DNA of 64,000 bases from Myxococcales bacterium (GTDB taxonomy: Bacteria > UBA10199 > 2-02-FULL-44-16 > JAAZCA01). A program made the translations under genes and the position numbers. The notes beneath the pieces were generated by a model. That model made no database searches. It was not told where the DNA came from and saw nothing but the letters and a program-made list of their open reading frames with translations. Of this stretch, positions 44,856 through 53,967 are shown piece after piece (within the stretch, counting starts at the first letter, position 1; the number at the start of each line of letters is the position of its first letter). Location of the stretch: NCBI GenBank assembly GCA_012513515.1, contig JAAZCA010000029.1, forward strand, positions 1 to 64,000. The letters are read 5' to 3'.

Positions 44856-47117
44856 CTACTCCATTTTTTTGCGATAAGGACACCCTTTTTGGGGGCATAG
44901 GATAAAGACCTCGCCGGTCTTTTTGGATGTGCGTTCAACCAGAATCTTAGAGCCGCACTCCGGGCAGCTCTTCGCAATAGGCTTGTCCCAAGTGGCATAA
45001 TCGCATTTCGGATATTTGTCACAGCCGTAGAAGATCTTGCTGCGCTTGGTGCTCTTTTGGACCAGATCGCCCTCCCCGCACTTCGGGCATTTCACACCGC
45101 TGCTGATCGACTTGGTGTTCTTGCATTTCGGATATTCCGAACAGGCCAAGAACTGACCATAGCGCCCGCGTTTCATAAGCATCGGCTTGCCGCAGAGATC
45201 GCACACCTCACCGGTCGGCTCTACCTTCTGAAGCCTGAGCTCGCCATTTTCCTCGCGTGAAAACTCCTTGGTCGTGCGGCATTCGGGATATTTCGAACAC
45301 GCGAGGAACTCTCCATGTCTTCCCCATTTGATGACCATCTTGCTGCCGCACTTATCGCAGAGGATTTCAGTCTCGACCTGCTGCCCTTTCACGCTGCGCA
45401 TGTTTTTCCTGGCGAGTGAAAGCGCAGATTCAAAGGGAGCGTAAAAATTGTCGAGCGCCTTTTTCCAGTCGCGCCGCCCCTCTTCGACCTCGTCAAGTTC
45501 TCCCTCCATCTGAGCGGTGAATCCCACATCGATAACCTTCGGAAAATTTTCGACCAGCAGTTCGTTGACGAGTTTGCCAAGTTCAGATGGGTGAAACCTC
45601 TTTTCGAGTTTCCTCACATATCCCTTTTCCTGGATGGTACTAAGAATCGAGGCGTATGTAGAAGGTCTGCCTATCCCCTTCTCCTCCAACTCCTTGACGA
45701 GAGAGGCTTCCGTAAAACGCGGAGGCGGCTGCGTGAAATGCTGATGCGGCTCTATTCCCAACAACTCCAGCTTTTCCCCTTCAGAGAGATTCGGAAGTGT
45801 CGGATTTTCCTCCTCACCCTTTTCCGCCTCATCGTCCACGCCCTCCATATACACCGAGATGAAACCGGCGAACTTCATCACCTGTCCGGTTGCCCTGAGC
45901 AGATACTTTCCGGCTTCGATATCAAATGAGGTCTGGTCGAATACAGCGGGCTCCATCTGAGAGGCGACAAACCTCTTCCATATAAGATCGTAAAGCCTGT
46001 AGGCGTCCCTATCGAGATGCTCCTTTACAAGTTCGGGCGGCATCGTCATGAGCGTCGGACGGATTGCCTCATGGGCGTCCTGCGCGCCTCGCTTGCTCTT
46101 GTATATCACCGGTTCGGCCGGGAGCATATCCTTGCCGAACTTGTCAGCTATGTATTTTCTCACAGCTTCTATTGCGACATCGGAGACGCGGATCGAATCG
46201 GTTCTCATGTAGGTGATCAGGCCGACCGAACCTTCGCTGCCTATCTCCACTCCTTCATAGAGCATCTGCGCCATGGCCATCGTCTTCTTCGCGGTGAAGC
46301 CGAGTTTTCTCGCGGCCTCCTGCTGGAGCTTCGAGGTGATAAATGGCGGCGCCGGCCTTCTCCTTCGTTCGCTCTTCTTTATCGTCGAAAGAAGAAAGCT
46401 CTCTTTCGAGATGGCGTTGACCAATTTTTTCGCCTCGGACTCCTCGGCTATTTCGAAGTCCTTGCCTGAAATTTTTATAAGCTTAGCCTCGAACGGAGGG
46501 GGAACTCCGCCTTTAAGCCTCGTCACTATGGACCAGTACTCCTTCGCTTTGAAAGCGTCTATCTCCTGCTCGCGCTCACATACGATTCTGACGGCTACCG
46601 ACTGAACCCTCCCGGCGGAAAGCCCACGCCTGACTTTTTCCCAAAGCAGCGGGCTTATTCGATAACCGACCAGCCTGTCTAGGATCCTTCTCGCCTGCTG
46701 CGCGTCGAATAGATTTTTATCCAGATCGCCCGGCGAGGCGATCGCGTTTTTAACCGCATCTTTTGTTATCTCGTTGAACTTGACGCGATAGATGGGTGGA
46801 GTTTTGGATTTCGAGGACTTCCTTATCCTGTCGGCGATGTGCCAGGCTATCGCCTCCCCCTCACGATCGGGATCGGGGGCCAGATACACCGCGTCGGCCT
46901 TTTTAGCCGCATCGGTGATTTTTTTAAGAATCTTGGATTTGCCGCGGATGATGACGTAGTTTGGTTCGAAGCCGTTTTCCACATCGACGCCGAGCTCCCT
47001 CATAGGAAGGTCGATCACATGGCCGACGGAGGCCAGCACGTTGAAATTTTTCCCTAGATATTTTTTAAGCGTCGAGGCCTTCGCTGGAGACTCGACTATT
47101 ACCAGAGATCCGCTCAT
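44856..47117 (-). CDS. topA: DNA topoisomerase I
   Basis: A 753-residue type IA topoisomerase that relaxes negative supercoils. The Toprim domain has SLVIVESPAKASTLKKYLG and LAPDPDREGEAIAWHI. The catalytic tyrosine is in GLITYMRTDS. Four zinc-finger modules follow at the C-terminus (CDKCG, CDLCG, CPKCG and CPECG starts), the last ending near CPYRKKM. It overlaps dprA by 4 bases, a common pairing. Confidence 0.97.
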   Translation of the reverse strand: MSGSLVIVESPAKASTLKKYLGKNFNVLASVGHVIDLPMRELGVDVENGFEPNYVIIRGKSKILKKITDAAKKADAVYLAPDPDREGEAIAWHIADRIRKSSKSKTPPIYRVKFNEITKDAVKNAIASPGDLDKNLFDAQQARRILDRLVGYRISPLLWEKVRRGLSAGRVQSVAVRIVCEREQEIDAFKAKEYWSIVTRLKGGVPPPFEAKLIKISGKDFEIAEESEAKKLVNAISKESFLLSTIKKSERRRRPAPPFITSKLQQEAARKLGFTAKKTMAMAQMLYEGVEIGSEGSVGLITYMRTDSIRVSDVAIEAVRKYIADKFGKDMLPAEPVIYKSKRGAQDAHEAIRPTLMTMPPELVKEHLDRDAYRLYDLIWKRFVASQMEPAVFDQTSFDIEAGKYLLRATGQVMKFAGFISVYMEGVDDEAEKGEEENPTLPNLSEGEKLELLGIEPHQHFTQPPPRFTEASLVKELEEKGIGRPSTYASILSTIQEKGYVRKLEKRFHPSELGKLVNELLVENFPKVIDVGFTAQMEGELDEVEEGRRDWKKALDNFYAPFESALSLARKNMRSVKGQQVETEILCDKCGSKMVIKWGRHGEFLACSKYPECRTTKEFSREENGELRLQKVEPTGEVCDLCGKPMLMKRGRYGQFLACSEYPKCKNTKSISSGVKCPKCGEGDLVQKSTKRSKIFYGCDKYPKCDYATWDKPIAKSCPECGSKILVERTSKKTGEVFILCPQKGCPYRKKME

Positions 47118-48226
47118 CTATCACTCCTCAAACGATACAGTTTGCCCGGAAGTTCCTCCACCAACCCATCTATCACCAAAAGTGAGAGCTCCTTCAATAC
47201 ATCGGAGGCAGCCATCCCGCTGCGCCTTATGACATCATCAACTCCCGAGGGAGAATTCGGCAGAAGACTTTTTAAAAGAGGTGAACCCTTATAAATATCG
47301 CCGACCAAATGTCCAGATTTTTTCAAAAACGGATATTTCCTGTGTTCGAATTCGAGAATTCTTACAGCATCTTCGGCGTTTTCCACCAGACCCGCACCAT
47401 CGCGTATCAGGGCGTTGCACCCCTGAGCCCCCGGATCACCGCCGCGCCCGGGAATCGACATGACCTCCCTTCCAAATTCGAGGGCGAATTTTGCGGTGAT
47501 CAGGCTTCCGCTGGCTCGCGCCGCCTGAACGACGAGCACCGCGAGGGCGAGCCCGCTGATCACCCTGTTTCTCTGTGGAAACCTCGGAGGAATGGGCCGA
47601 ACTCCGAGAGGAAACTCGGAAATCGCAAGCCCTCGATCGACGATTCTTTTCATCAGTCCGACATGCTCAGACGGGTATATGTAATCAACTCCGCATCCGA
47701 AAACAGCTATGGTTTTTCCCGAGGATTCCAGCGCCCCGAGATGTGCCGCCGCATCGATCCCATAGGCCATTCCGCTGATTATCGGATATCCCATTTCTGC
47801 GACATCCCTGGAAATGGAGAAAGCCAGCTCGCGGCTGTAGGGAAAGGATTTGCGCGCGCCGACGACGGCGAGTGAAGCGGAATTCAGAAGCGAGAGATCT
47901 TCCCCGATAGCCCAAAGCGCAAGCGGAGGATCAGGTATCTGCGCCAAGAGTTTCGGATATTCATCATCGGCAATCGTTATGAGAGAAATTCCTCTCTTTG
48001 AATATGATTCGAGTTCGCGATGGAGCACCTCCGCTTCCGGAATGACGCAGAAACGATTGTAGAGAGTCTCCATTCCGGCAAACAGCGATCTAAAATCGCT
48101 CCGGTCGCCTTTAAGAAGTGCCTCTGCGGATCCGGCAGACTCTATCAGGGCGCGCGCGACCGCTGGTGCGGAATAAAAAACTTTTTGAAGTGCGAACAAA
48201 AAAATACGCTCGTGCAGATCGGTCAT
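47114..48226 (-). CDS. dprA: DNA processing protein DprA
   Basis: A 370-residue protein that loads RecA on incoming single-stranded DNA during transformation and recombination. The Rossmann core has LAVVGARKSFPYSRELA, ISGMAYGIDAAAHLGALES and AVFGCGVDYIYPSEH, and RFPQRNRVISGLALAVLVVQAARASGS matches the signature. A C-terminal winged helix (VDDVIRRSGMAASDVLKELSLL) follows. The start at 48226 is set by CGGAGGATTT upstream; the 29 extra codons of a longer frame would overlap the IHF gene. Confidence 0.95.
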   Translation of the reverse strand: MTDLHERIFLFALQKVFYSAPAVARALIESAGSAEALLKGDRSDFRSLFAGMETLYNRFCVIPEAEVLHRELESYSKRGISLITIADDEYPKLLAQIPDPPLALWAIGEDLSLLNSASLAVVGARKSFPYSRELAFSISRDVAEMGYPIISGMAYGIDAAAHLGALESSGKTIAVFGCGVDYIYPSEHVGLMKRIVDRGLAISEFPLGVRPIPPRFPQRNRVISGLALAVLVVQAARASGSLITAKFALEFGREVMSIPGRGGDPGAQGCNALIRDGAGLVENAEDAVRILEFEHRKYPFLKKSGHLVGDIYKGSPLLKSLLPNSPSGVDDVIRRSGMAASDVLKELSLLVIDGLVEELPGKLYRLRSDR

Positions 48227-48281
48227 AAATCCTCCGTTGGATGATCTGGCATGAGCGCGAAAGGTCTCTTGTTTTTTTACG

Positions 48282-48605
48282 TCAGGCGATATCTTCCTCA
48301 TCGCCGAGGTCAACTGGCAGCGGAGCCCTCATGGCATCCACCCTCTCCTTCAATTCCTTGCCGACTTTGAAAAAGGGAAGCCTCTTGGGTTCGACGTGGA
48401 TCGATTCGCCGGTCCTTGGGTTCCTCCCCGTATAGGCCTTGTAATCCTTGACTACAAAACTTCCAAAGCCGCGAATTTCTATGCGGCCCCCGCGAGCCAT
48501 GGTCCGAGTCATGGAATCGAATATCAGGTTCACAACATCCTCAGCCTTCTTCTTGGTGATCTTCGACCTCTCTGAAATCAACTCGATGAGCTCTGACTTA
48601 TTCAT
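48282..48605 (-). CDS. HU/IHF family DNA-bending protein (IHF beta-like)
   Basis: A 107-residue member of the HU/IHF family. The dimer core starts MNKSELIELISERSKITKKKAEDVVNLIF, and the DNA-intercalating arm carries GRIEIRGFGSFVVKDYKAYTGRNPRTG with the key proline. The length and KRLPFFKVGKELKERV suit IHF subunit B, with an acidic tail (DLGDEEDIA) extra. A second subunit is not in the window, so HU-type use cannot be ruled out. Confidence 0.9.
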   Translation of the reverse strand: MNKSELIELISERSKITKKKAEDVVNLIFDSMTRTMARGGRIEIRGFGSFVVKDYKAYTGRNPRTGESIHVEPKRLPFFKVGKELKERVDAMRAPLPVDLGDEEDIA

Positions 48606-48641
48606 CCCCCGCCCCTTTGTAATCGGTGGAATTCATTGAGG

Positions 48642-48670
48642 AAAATAGCAATAGTGTCCGAAGCTGTCAA
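48642..48670 (-). promoter_or_regulatory. Promoter of the IHF-like gene
   Basis: Read leftward, TTGACA (48670-48665) and TATTTT (48647-48642) are separated by 17 bases. It would start transcription at about 48635, some 30 bases before the ATG of the IHF-like gene, and the leader contains AAAGGGGCGGGG. Confidence 0.65.
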
Positions 48671-48734
48671 GCCTCCATTTCACAACTCTCGGCAATTTTC
48701 TGAATGATATCAGAGTCGTCGGCAAACCCGCGCC

Positions 48735-49364
48735 CTATTTGAGAGAGATGCACATAAGGTTCCTGTCACGCTCCCTTGGATACCCCCATGCACGCTCAAA
48801 AACTGATCTTTTCACGCGATGCTCAGGGTATGGAGGGATGCCAGGATCATGCAATATCACATTTTCCGAGGTAAGATCGCATATGACTACGAAATGCCCG
48901 GAATAACCGGGGAGGCCATGCAAGGCCGCTGAATTTAGATTCACCAGGACGATTCCGCCATCGGATATCATCCGCTCGATATCTTCAAAGTCAGGAATCC
49001 TGTATTCGATTGGGGCAAGCTCCACAAATTTTGCAGCTATCTTACGTTCCTTCTCTATATCGCTGTGATTGGCTTGGGCCGCGGCCACCTCTTTACCGTA
49101 TCTCCTTATGAGGTACTTCAACCCGGATTTCACGAATGCCCTATAATCAAATTCTTCTATTAATCTTACAGTTAAACCTAAATCCATCATCCATAACATC
49201 GCTTGTGTGGGCCAGGTCCACTGTCCCTCCCCTTTGCCGGAGATTTTGTCTAGATATTCATATGAAAACTCTTGATCAGGAAGGAGTTTTGCCAGCGCCA
49301 TCTTGAGAGCAGCCTGAAAGCAGTGTGTCCCATCGCCTATATTTGGATAGAAAGGGATCTTCAT
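48735..49364 (-). CDS. C39-like cysteine peptidase family protein
   Basis: A 209-residue protein resembling C39-like peptidases. A Cys15 in GDGTHCFQAALKMAL starts a helix as in papain-fold peptidases, His157 lies in PGYSGHFVVICDL, and Asp173 in LHDPGIPPY fits the usual third residue. It lacks a signal peptide and ABC domains, so it is probably a free cytosolic enzyme or an accessory of unknown target. The start is duplicated, see the 20-base tandem repeat. It is downstream of apt. Confidence 0.65.
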   Translation of the reverse strand: MKIPFYPNIGDGTHCFQAALKMALAKLLPDQEFSYEYLDKISGKGEGQWTWPTQAMLWMMDLGLTVRLIEEFDYRAFVKSGLKYLIRRYGKEVAAAQANHSDIEKERKIAAKFVELAPIEYRIPDFEDIERMISDGGIVLVNLNSAALHGLPGYSGHFVVICDLTSENVILHDPGIPPYPEHRVKRSVFERAWGYPRERDRNLMCISLK

Positions 49365-49391
49365 TATCTATAAGGGATCTTCATTATCTAT
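49352..49391 (-). repeat. 20-base tandem duplication at the C39-like gene start
   Basis: Two identical 20-base units (49352-49371 and 49372-49391) sit side by side. Each contains the ATG, so the leader carries ATGAAGATCCCTTATAGATAA, a 6-codon uORF (MKIPYR) of which the second copy is the true start of the gene. Confidence 0.85.
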
Positions 49392-49406
49392 ATATGATGT
49401 AGCCCA

Positions 49407-49928
49407 CTACTTGTAGCTCACCAGCGAGTGGATCGGCACCCCGGGGATCTTGTCGCGTCCGTTTAGAAAAGCCAGTTCGACTATAAAGGCGCACTCGACG
49501 ACCTCTCCCCCCTGCTGCCTTACCAGCTCGCATGCCGCCCCTGCCGTTCCCCCAGTCGCCAGTAGGTCGTCTATTATAACGACGCGCTCCCCCTTCTTTA
49601 TCGCATCTGTGTGCATCTCTATCGTGGCGGAACCGTATTCCAGGTCATAGGATATATTTATCGTCTTATAGGGGAGCCTCCCCTTCTTTCGCACCGGCAC
49701 AAAGCCAGCCTGCAGCTGATGAGCCAGGGGGGTGCCAAACAGAAAACCGCGAGATTCTATCCCGACAACAGAGTCGATCCTCTCCCCCGAATATCTCTTC
49801 ACCAATGCCTGGATCGTGCCGTCAAAGACCTTGTGATTTTGAAGAAGAGGGGTGATGTCTTTGAACATTATTCCGGGCTTCGGAAAATCCGGGACATCCC
49901 TGATATATCTTTTTATCGAATCCTGCAT
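49407..49928 (-). CDS. apt: Adenine phosphoribosyltransferase
   Basis: A 173-residue enzyme that salvages adenine to AMP with PRPP. It has the family opening (IRDVPDFPKPGIMFKDITPLL), the PRPP-binding motif VVIIDDLLATGGTAGA, and GIESRGFLFGTPLAHQL. The start at 49928 follows AAAGGAGA. It closes the operon surE-pcm-nlpD-apt, in the position taken by rpoS in E. coli. Confidence 0.96.
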   Translation of the reverse strand: MQDSIKRYIRDVPDFPKPGIMFKDITPLLQNHKVFDGTIQALVKRYSGERIDSVVGIESRGFLFGTPLAHQLQAGFVPVRKKGRLPYKTINISYDLEYGSATIEMHTDAIKKGERVVIIDDLLATGGTAGAACELVRQQGGEVVECAFIVELAFLNGRDKIPGVPIHSLVSYK

Positions 49929-49938
49929 AGATTCTCCT

Positions 49939-50691
49939 TTATTTGCGCTCCGGCAAAAAGAAGAGCGGGTTGCGCGCCTTTTGACCACTGCGAATCTCAA
50001 AATGCAAGTGTGAACCGGTCGCGCGACCGGTTCTGCCGACGGTGGCGATCAACTGCCCCTGCTTTACCTCGTCGCCCTTTTTGATCCTGTTTTTTTGATT
50101 GTGCGCATAGGCCGTAAAAAAGTTGTCTGAATGGCGAAGGAGTATCAAGTTCCCATATCCGCGCATAGTCCCAACAAATACCGCTGTACCGGGGGCGGAC
50201 GCCTTTATCGGAGTCCCCTCGCGAGCAGCTATGTCTATACCATCGTGCCGCCTTCCGTTTCTGATTCCAAACGGGGAGGTGAGACGCCCTTCGACGGGCC
50301 ATATGAATTTTCCGCGAAAGGTCTTGATCTGCGACTGCGAGGAATCGGCGCGTGAATATTTGCTTCCGCCGCGTCTGGAAGATCGGGAGGAAGAATCCGA
50401 GGGAAGCTCTTTGAAGGGGGGTTTTTTTTCCTTCTCCGGAATATAGAGCTGCTGCCCCGCTTTCATATCTCCGGGCTTGAATATATTGTTATACTCGGCG
50501 AGCTCCTGGAGATCGAGGCCGTAGAATCGTGCGATGGTCCAGATCGATTCGCCGGAACGCACCCTGTGGAATTTTCCCCTTTTATCAAAGGAGGTGGCGC
50601 ACCCCCCTAGGAGAGCGGCGATCATTACGAATGAAAGCGCTAGGATAACCCCTCTCGGAAAAACATTATATTTAGGAAAAAATTCAGTCAC
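49939..50691 (-). CDS. nlpD: LysM-M23 peptidase lipoprotein, NlpD-like
   Basis: A 250-residue lipoprotein with Cys31 in a LGGC lipobox. A LysM domain (about 41-84, HRVRSGESIWTIARFYGL, AGQQLYIP) and a Ser/Arg-rich linker precede an M23 domain from about 128. Its zinc ligands look intact: HDGIDIAA and SHLHFEIRSG, so unlike E. coli NlpD it may be a true peptidoglycan peptidase. A GTG starts it 8 bases before the pcm stop. It acts at the cell envelope. Confidence 0.88.
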   Translation of the reverse strand: MTEFFPKYNVFPRGVILALSFVMIAALLGGCATSFDKRGKFHRVRSGESIWTIARFYGLDLQELAEYNNIFKPGDMKAGQQLYIPEKEKKPPFKELPSDSSSRSSRRGGSKYSRADSSQSQIKTFRGKFIWPVEGRLTSPFGIRNGRRHDGIDIAAREGTPIKASAPGTAVFVGTMRGYGNLILLRHSDNFFTAYAHNQKNRIKKGDEVKQGQLIATVGRTGRATGSHLHFEIRSGQKARNPLFFLPERK

Positions 50692-51370
50692 CCTTCCATC
50701 CCTGTTTTCCTACCAGCTTGACGAAGCGGCACGACGTCAGAGTTTCTTTGTCATAGCCGGCGCCGCGCTTCGTTACAACCTCCAGACGCTGAAGCTCCTC
50801 CCCTCCCACCGGAATGATGAGGCGTCCCCCGTCCCCTAACTGTTCGATCAAATCCTCCGGAATACACGGCGCTCCGGCAGTTACTATGATGCCGTCGAAG
50901 GGAGCCTCTTCGGGCCAGCCGAGCGTACCATCTCCAATCCTGAGTTTGATGTTGTCGTACCTCAATTTATAAAGAACCTTGCGCGCCCGCAACGAAAGTT
51001 CCTTTAGGCGTTCTATCGAATAGACCTGCTCGACCAGCTCGGCGAGAATGGCCGCCTGATAACCGGAACCTGTCCCGATCTCGAGGACCTTCTTGCAAGG
51101 GCGCTTCAGAAGTTCCTCGGTCATCAGCGCTACGATGAGAGGCTGTGAGATGGTCTGACCTAGCCCCATCTGCAGAGGTCTGTCCTCATAGGCCTGACAT
51201 TCCATCCCCTTGCTGACGAATTCCTGCCTCGGCACACGCCCCATGGCATCCAAAACTCTCTGATCCGCTATTCCTTTTTTGACCAGCTGCTCGGCGACCA
51301 TCCTCCTGCGTGCGACCTCGAATGGATCGCGATCGCGATCCCGCCTTTTCGACTTCACTATCATCGTCAT
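50684..51370 (-). CDS. pcm: Protein-L-isoaspartate O-methyltransferase
   Basis: A 228-residue cytosolic enzyme repairing isoaspartyl residues with SAM. Motif I is VLEIGTGSGYQAAILA (about 95-110), the substrate loop TISQP lies at 73-77, and RLIIPVGGEELQRLEV is present. Order surE-pcm-nlpD matches E. coli. A second, exported relative is encoded at 54565. Confidence 0.95.
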   Translation of the reverse strand: MTMIVKSKRRDRDRDPFEVARRRMVAEQLVKKGIADQRVLDAMGRVPRQEFVSKGMECQAYEDRPLQMGLGQTISQPLIVALMTEELLKRPCKKVLEIGTGSGYQAAILAELVEQVYSIERLKELSLRARKVLYKLRYDNIKLRIGDGTLGWPEEAPFDGIIVTAGAPCIPEDLIEQLGDGGRLIIPVGGEELQRLEVVTKRGAGYDKETLTSCRFVKLVGKQGWKGD

Positions 51371-51371
51371 C

Positions 51372-52124
51372 CTATATCCTCCAGCTCGAGATACTTTTCA
51401 AAGCATCGACATCGGTGATATCGACCTTCAGAGGCGTTATCGAAACTTTGCCTGCCCTTATCGCATTGCAATCTGAATTGGGAATATCCTCGAAGCCGTT
51501 CTCATTGCCACCGATCCAGTAATATTTGCGTCCCTTGGGATCTACCTTCTCGACTACGATATCCCCATAGTCCCTCTTTCCCTGCTTGGTGAATGCGCAC
51601 CCCTTGATCTTAGAAATGGGGAGATCCGGGATATTCACGTTCAAAATAATTCCCTTAGGGAGTCCCTCCTTTAAAACTTTTTTGGTTATCCTCATGGCGA
51701 AGTGGGCAGCGGTATCGAAGCGCCCCCGCTCATTCATCGCCAGTGAAAAGGCTATAGATGGTATCCCCATTATCCCGCCCTCGTAGGCTGCCGAGACCGT
51801 CCCTGAATAATGCACATCATCCCCGAGGTTGGGGCCGTGATTTATCCCGGAAAGTATGAGATCGGGGGGGGAATTGAGAATCTCGTGGACGGCGAGGATC
51901 ACGCAGTCGGTGGGAGTTCCGCTGACTAGATAGAGATCCTTCTCTGGATTCTCTATCCTCAGAGGGGAGTGAAGGGTTATTGAATGGCTGGCAGCGCTCC
52001 TCTGCTGATCGGGGGCGACGACGACCACAGCCCCCAGCCTTTTTATGGCCTTTCGGAGGACCAAAATACCCTCGGCCTGGTAGCCATCGTCATTTGAAAG
52101 CAGGATAAGCGGCTTTTTTTTCAT
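51372..52124 (-). CDS. surE: 5'-nucleotidase SurE
   Basis: A 250-residue survival protein that dephosphorylates nucleoside monophosphates. NDD at residues 11-13 in ILLSNDDGYQAEG and SGINHGPNLGDDVHYSGTVSAAYEG are the metal and substrate blocks. I take the ATG at 52124 (the second of an ATGATG pair); the longer frame lacks family residues. It is the first gene of the surE-pcm-nlpD-apt unit and divergent from purM. Confidence 0.94.
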   Translation of the reverse strand: MKKKPLILLSNDDGYQAEGILVLRKAIKRLGAVVVVAPDQQRSAASHSITLHSPLRIENPEKDLYLVSGTPTDCVILAVHEILNSPPDLILSGINHGPNLGDDVHYSGTVSAAYEGGIMGIPSIAFSLAMNERGRFDTAAHFAMRITKKVLKEGLPKGIILNVNIPDLPISKIKGCAFTKQGKRDYGDIVVEKVDPKGRKYYWIGGNENGFEDIPNSDCNAIRAGKVSITPLKVDITDVDALKSISSWRI

Positions 52125-52265
52125 CATACAAACTTTCAAAGGGTTATCCTTGAAGAGGAAAATATCCAATGTTTTAAGCAAGTTATGAAATTAGAGTCTC
52201 CCTGTCAAGCCGTAACCCCGCATACCAACTTGCTTTTTTAAAACCCTGTGCTATTTCGGCGCGCC

Positions 52266-53300
52266 ATGAGCGAGGCATATAAAAAGGCAGGGGTCGATAT
52301 CGACTCCGGAAATGCATTTGTCGACAGGATAAAGGGGTATGTCAAAGAGACCCGCCAACGCGGGGTCATATCCGACCTCGGCGGGTTCAGCGCGCTATTT
52401 GCCCCTGATATATCGGAGATGAAGGAGCCGGTTCTCGTCTCCGGGACCGACGGGGTCGGCACCAAGCTGAAGATCGCGATCAACATGGAAAAGCTCGACA
52501 CCATCGGAATCGATCTGGTCGCGATGTGTGTAAACGACATCGCGTGCTCAGGCGCAAAGCCCCTCTTCTTCCTCGACTACTTCGCCACCTCATGCCTCGA
52601 GCCGGACAAACACGCCGATGTGATCAAGGGGATCGCAGAAGGATGCAAGCTGGCGCGCTGCGCGCTGGTCGGGGGCGAGACCGCAGAAATGCCGGAGTTC
52701 TATAAGCCGAACGATTTCGATATGGCCGGTTTTGCGGTGGGCATAGTAGATAGGATGAAGATAATCGACGGCAGCGAGATCGGAACCGGAAATGCGATAA
52801 TAGGAATCGCATCCTCGGGGCCGCACAGCAACGGATACTCCCTCATCAATCACCTCATAAAAGACAAAAATCTCAGACTCGATCACATCTACGACGGATT
52901 CGACGCCACGCTGGGCGAGATACTCCTCAGGCCGACCTTCATTTACACCCAACTGATCGAGGCGCTGACCAAGTTCGGAGACGTGAAAGGAATCGTGCAT
53001 ATCACAGGCGGCGGATTCTGGGATAATATCCCGAGGGTGCTGCCTCGCGGCGTCGAGGCTTCCATCGATAGAAGCGCGCTGGAGATCCCGCAGATATTCC
53101 GCTTCATACAGTCACATGCAGGAATTGATGAGAATGAGATGTTGAGGGTCTTCAACTGCGGCACAGGCATGGTTATGTTCACCCCGGCGGAGAAGGCGGA
53201 CGAAACGACGGACTTCATAAATGCACACGGCTTCAGTGCCAAGGTAATAGGCAATACGAAGATCAGACAGGATGAAAACATCCCCATCTCGATCTCGTGA
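52266..53300 (+). CDS. purM: Phosphoribosylformylglycinamidine cyclo-ligase
   Basis: A 344-residue enzyme of de novo purine synthesis. YKKAGVDIDSGNAFVDRIK opens it. The ATP-binding Asp-rich region VSGTDGVGTKLKIA and MCVNDIACSGAKPLFFLDYFA are complete, as is LVGGETAEMPEFY. The start at 52266 lacks a clear Shine-Dalgarno. It is 7 bases upstream of purN, forming a purM-purN pair. Confidence 0.97.
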   Translation: MSEAYKKAGVDIDSGNAFVDRIKGYVKETRQRGVISDLGGFSALFAPDISEMKEPVLVSGTDGVGTKLKIAINMEKLDTIGIDLVAMCVNDIACSGAKPLFFLDYFATSCLEPDKHADVIKGIAEGCKLARCALVGGETAEMPEFYKPNDFDMAGFAVGIVDRMKIIDGSEIGTGNAIIGIASSGPHSNGYSLINHLIKDKNLRLDHIYDGFDATLGEILLRPTFIYTQLIEALTKFGDVKGIVHITGGGFWDNIPRVLPRGVEASIDRSALEIPQIFRFIQSHAGIDENEMLRVFNCGTGMVMFTPAEKADETTDFINAHGFSAKVIGNTKIRQDENIPISIS

Positions 53301-53307
53301 GGTTTAG

Positions 53308-53940
53308 ATGAAAAAGAGCGTTATCCCGGTCGGCGTTCTCGCCTCCGGAAATGGCAGCAACCTTCAGGCGCTTATAGACGCCTGCGAGTCCGGATCGACA
53401 AGTGCGAAGATTGCCGTGGTCATAAGCGACAAGGGCGATGCCCACGCGCTGAAGCGGGCCGAAAAACATCGCATCCCGAACTTTCACCTCGATAGAAAAG
53501 CGTTCGACAGCAGGCGGACCTACGAGGGCAGAATTGTCGAAATCCTCCGCCAACATAAAGTCGAACTCGTATGTCTCGCAGGATATATGAAGATAGTTGG
53601 CGAGACCATCCTTGGCGCATTCAAGGACCGCGTCATGAACATACATCCTGCGCTGCTTCCCTCTTTTCCGGGGCCCGATGGACAAAAACAGGCCTTCGAC
53701 TATGGTGTGAAAATTGCGGGATGCACGGTGCATTTCGTGGATGCAAAGGTGGATCACGGCCCGATAATATGTCAGGCCGCTCTCCCCGTCATGGATGACG
53801 ACACCCTCGAGACGCTGAAGGCGAGGATCTTGGGGAAGGAGCATGAGATATATCCGAAGGCGGTCGCCCTCTTCGCTGATAATCGGTTAAAAATCGAAGG
53901 CAGGAGGGTTTACATTTTACCCAAAAAAGTATTACCCTGA
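53308..53940 (+). CDS. purN: Phosphoribosylglycinamide formyltransferase
   Basis: A 210-residue enzyme using 10-formyl-THF. The N-terminal VGVLASGNGSNLQAL is typical. The catalytic triad is Asn111, His113 (NIHPALLPSFPG) and Asp149 (VDHGPII). It is the partner of purM. The folD and gcvT genes further on supply the one-carbon units, though they are a separate unit. Confidence 0.96.
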   Translation: MKKSVIPVGVLASGNGSNLQALIDACESGSTSAKIAVVISDKGDAHALKRAEKHRIPNFHLDRKAFDSRRTYEGRIVEILRQHKVELVCLAGYMKIVGETILGAFKDRVMNIHPALLPSFPGPDGQKQAFDYGVKIAGCTVHFVDAKVDHGPIICQAALPVMDDDTLETLKARILGKEHEIYPKAVALFADNRLKIEGRRVYILPKKVLP

Positions 53941-53967
53941 CCAAAATCTACAATTCATGGGGGCGAA

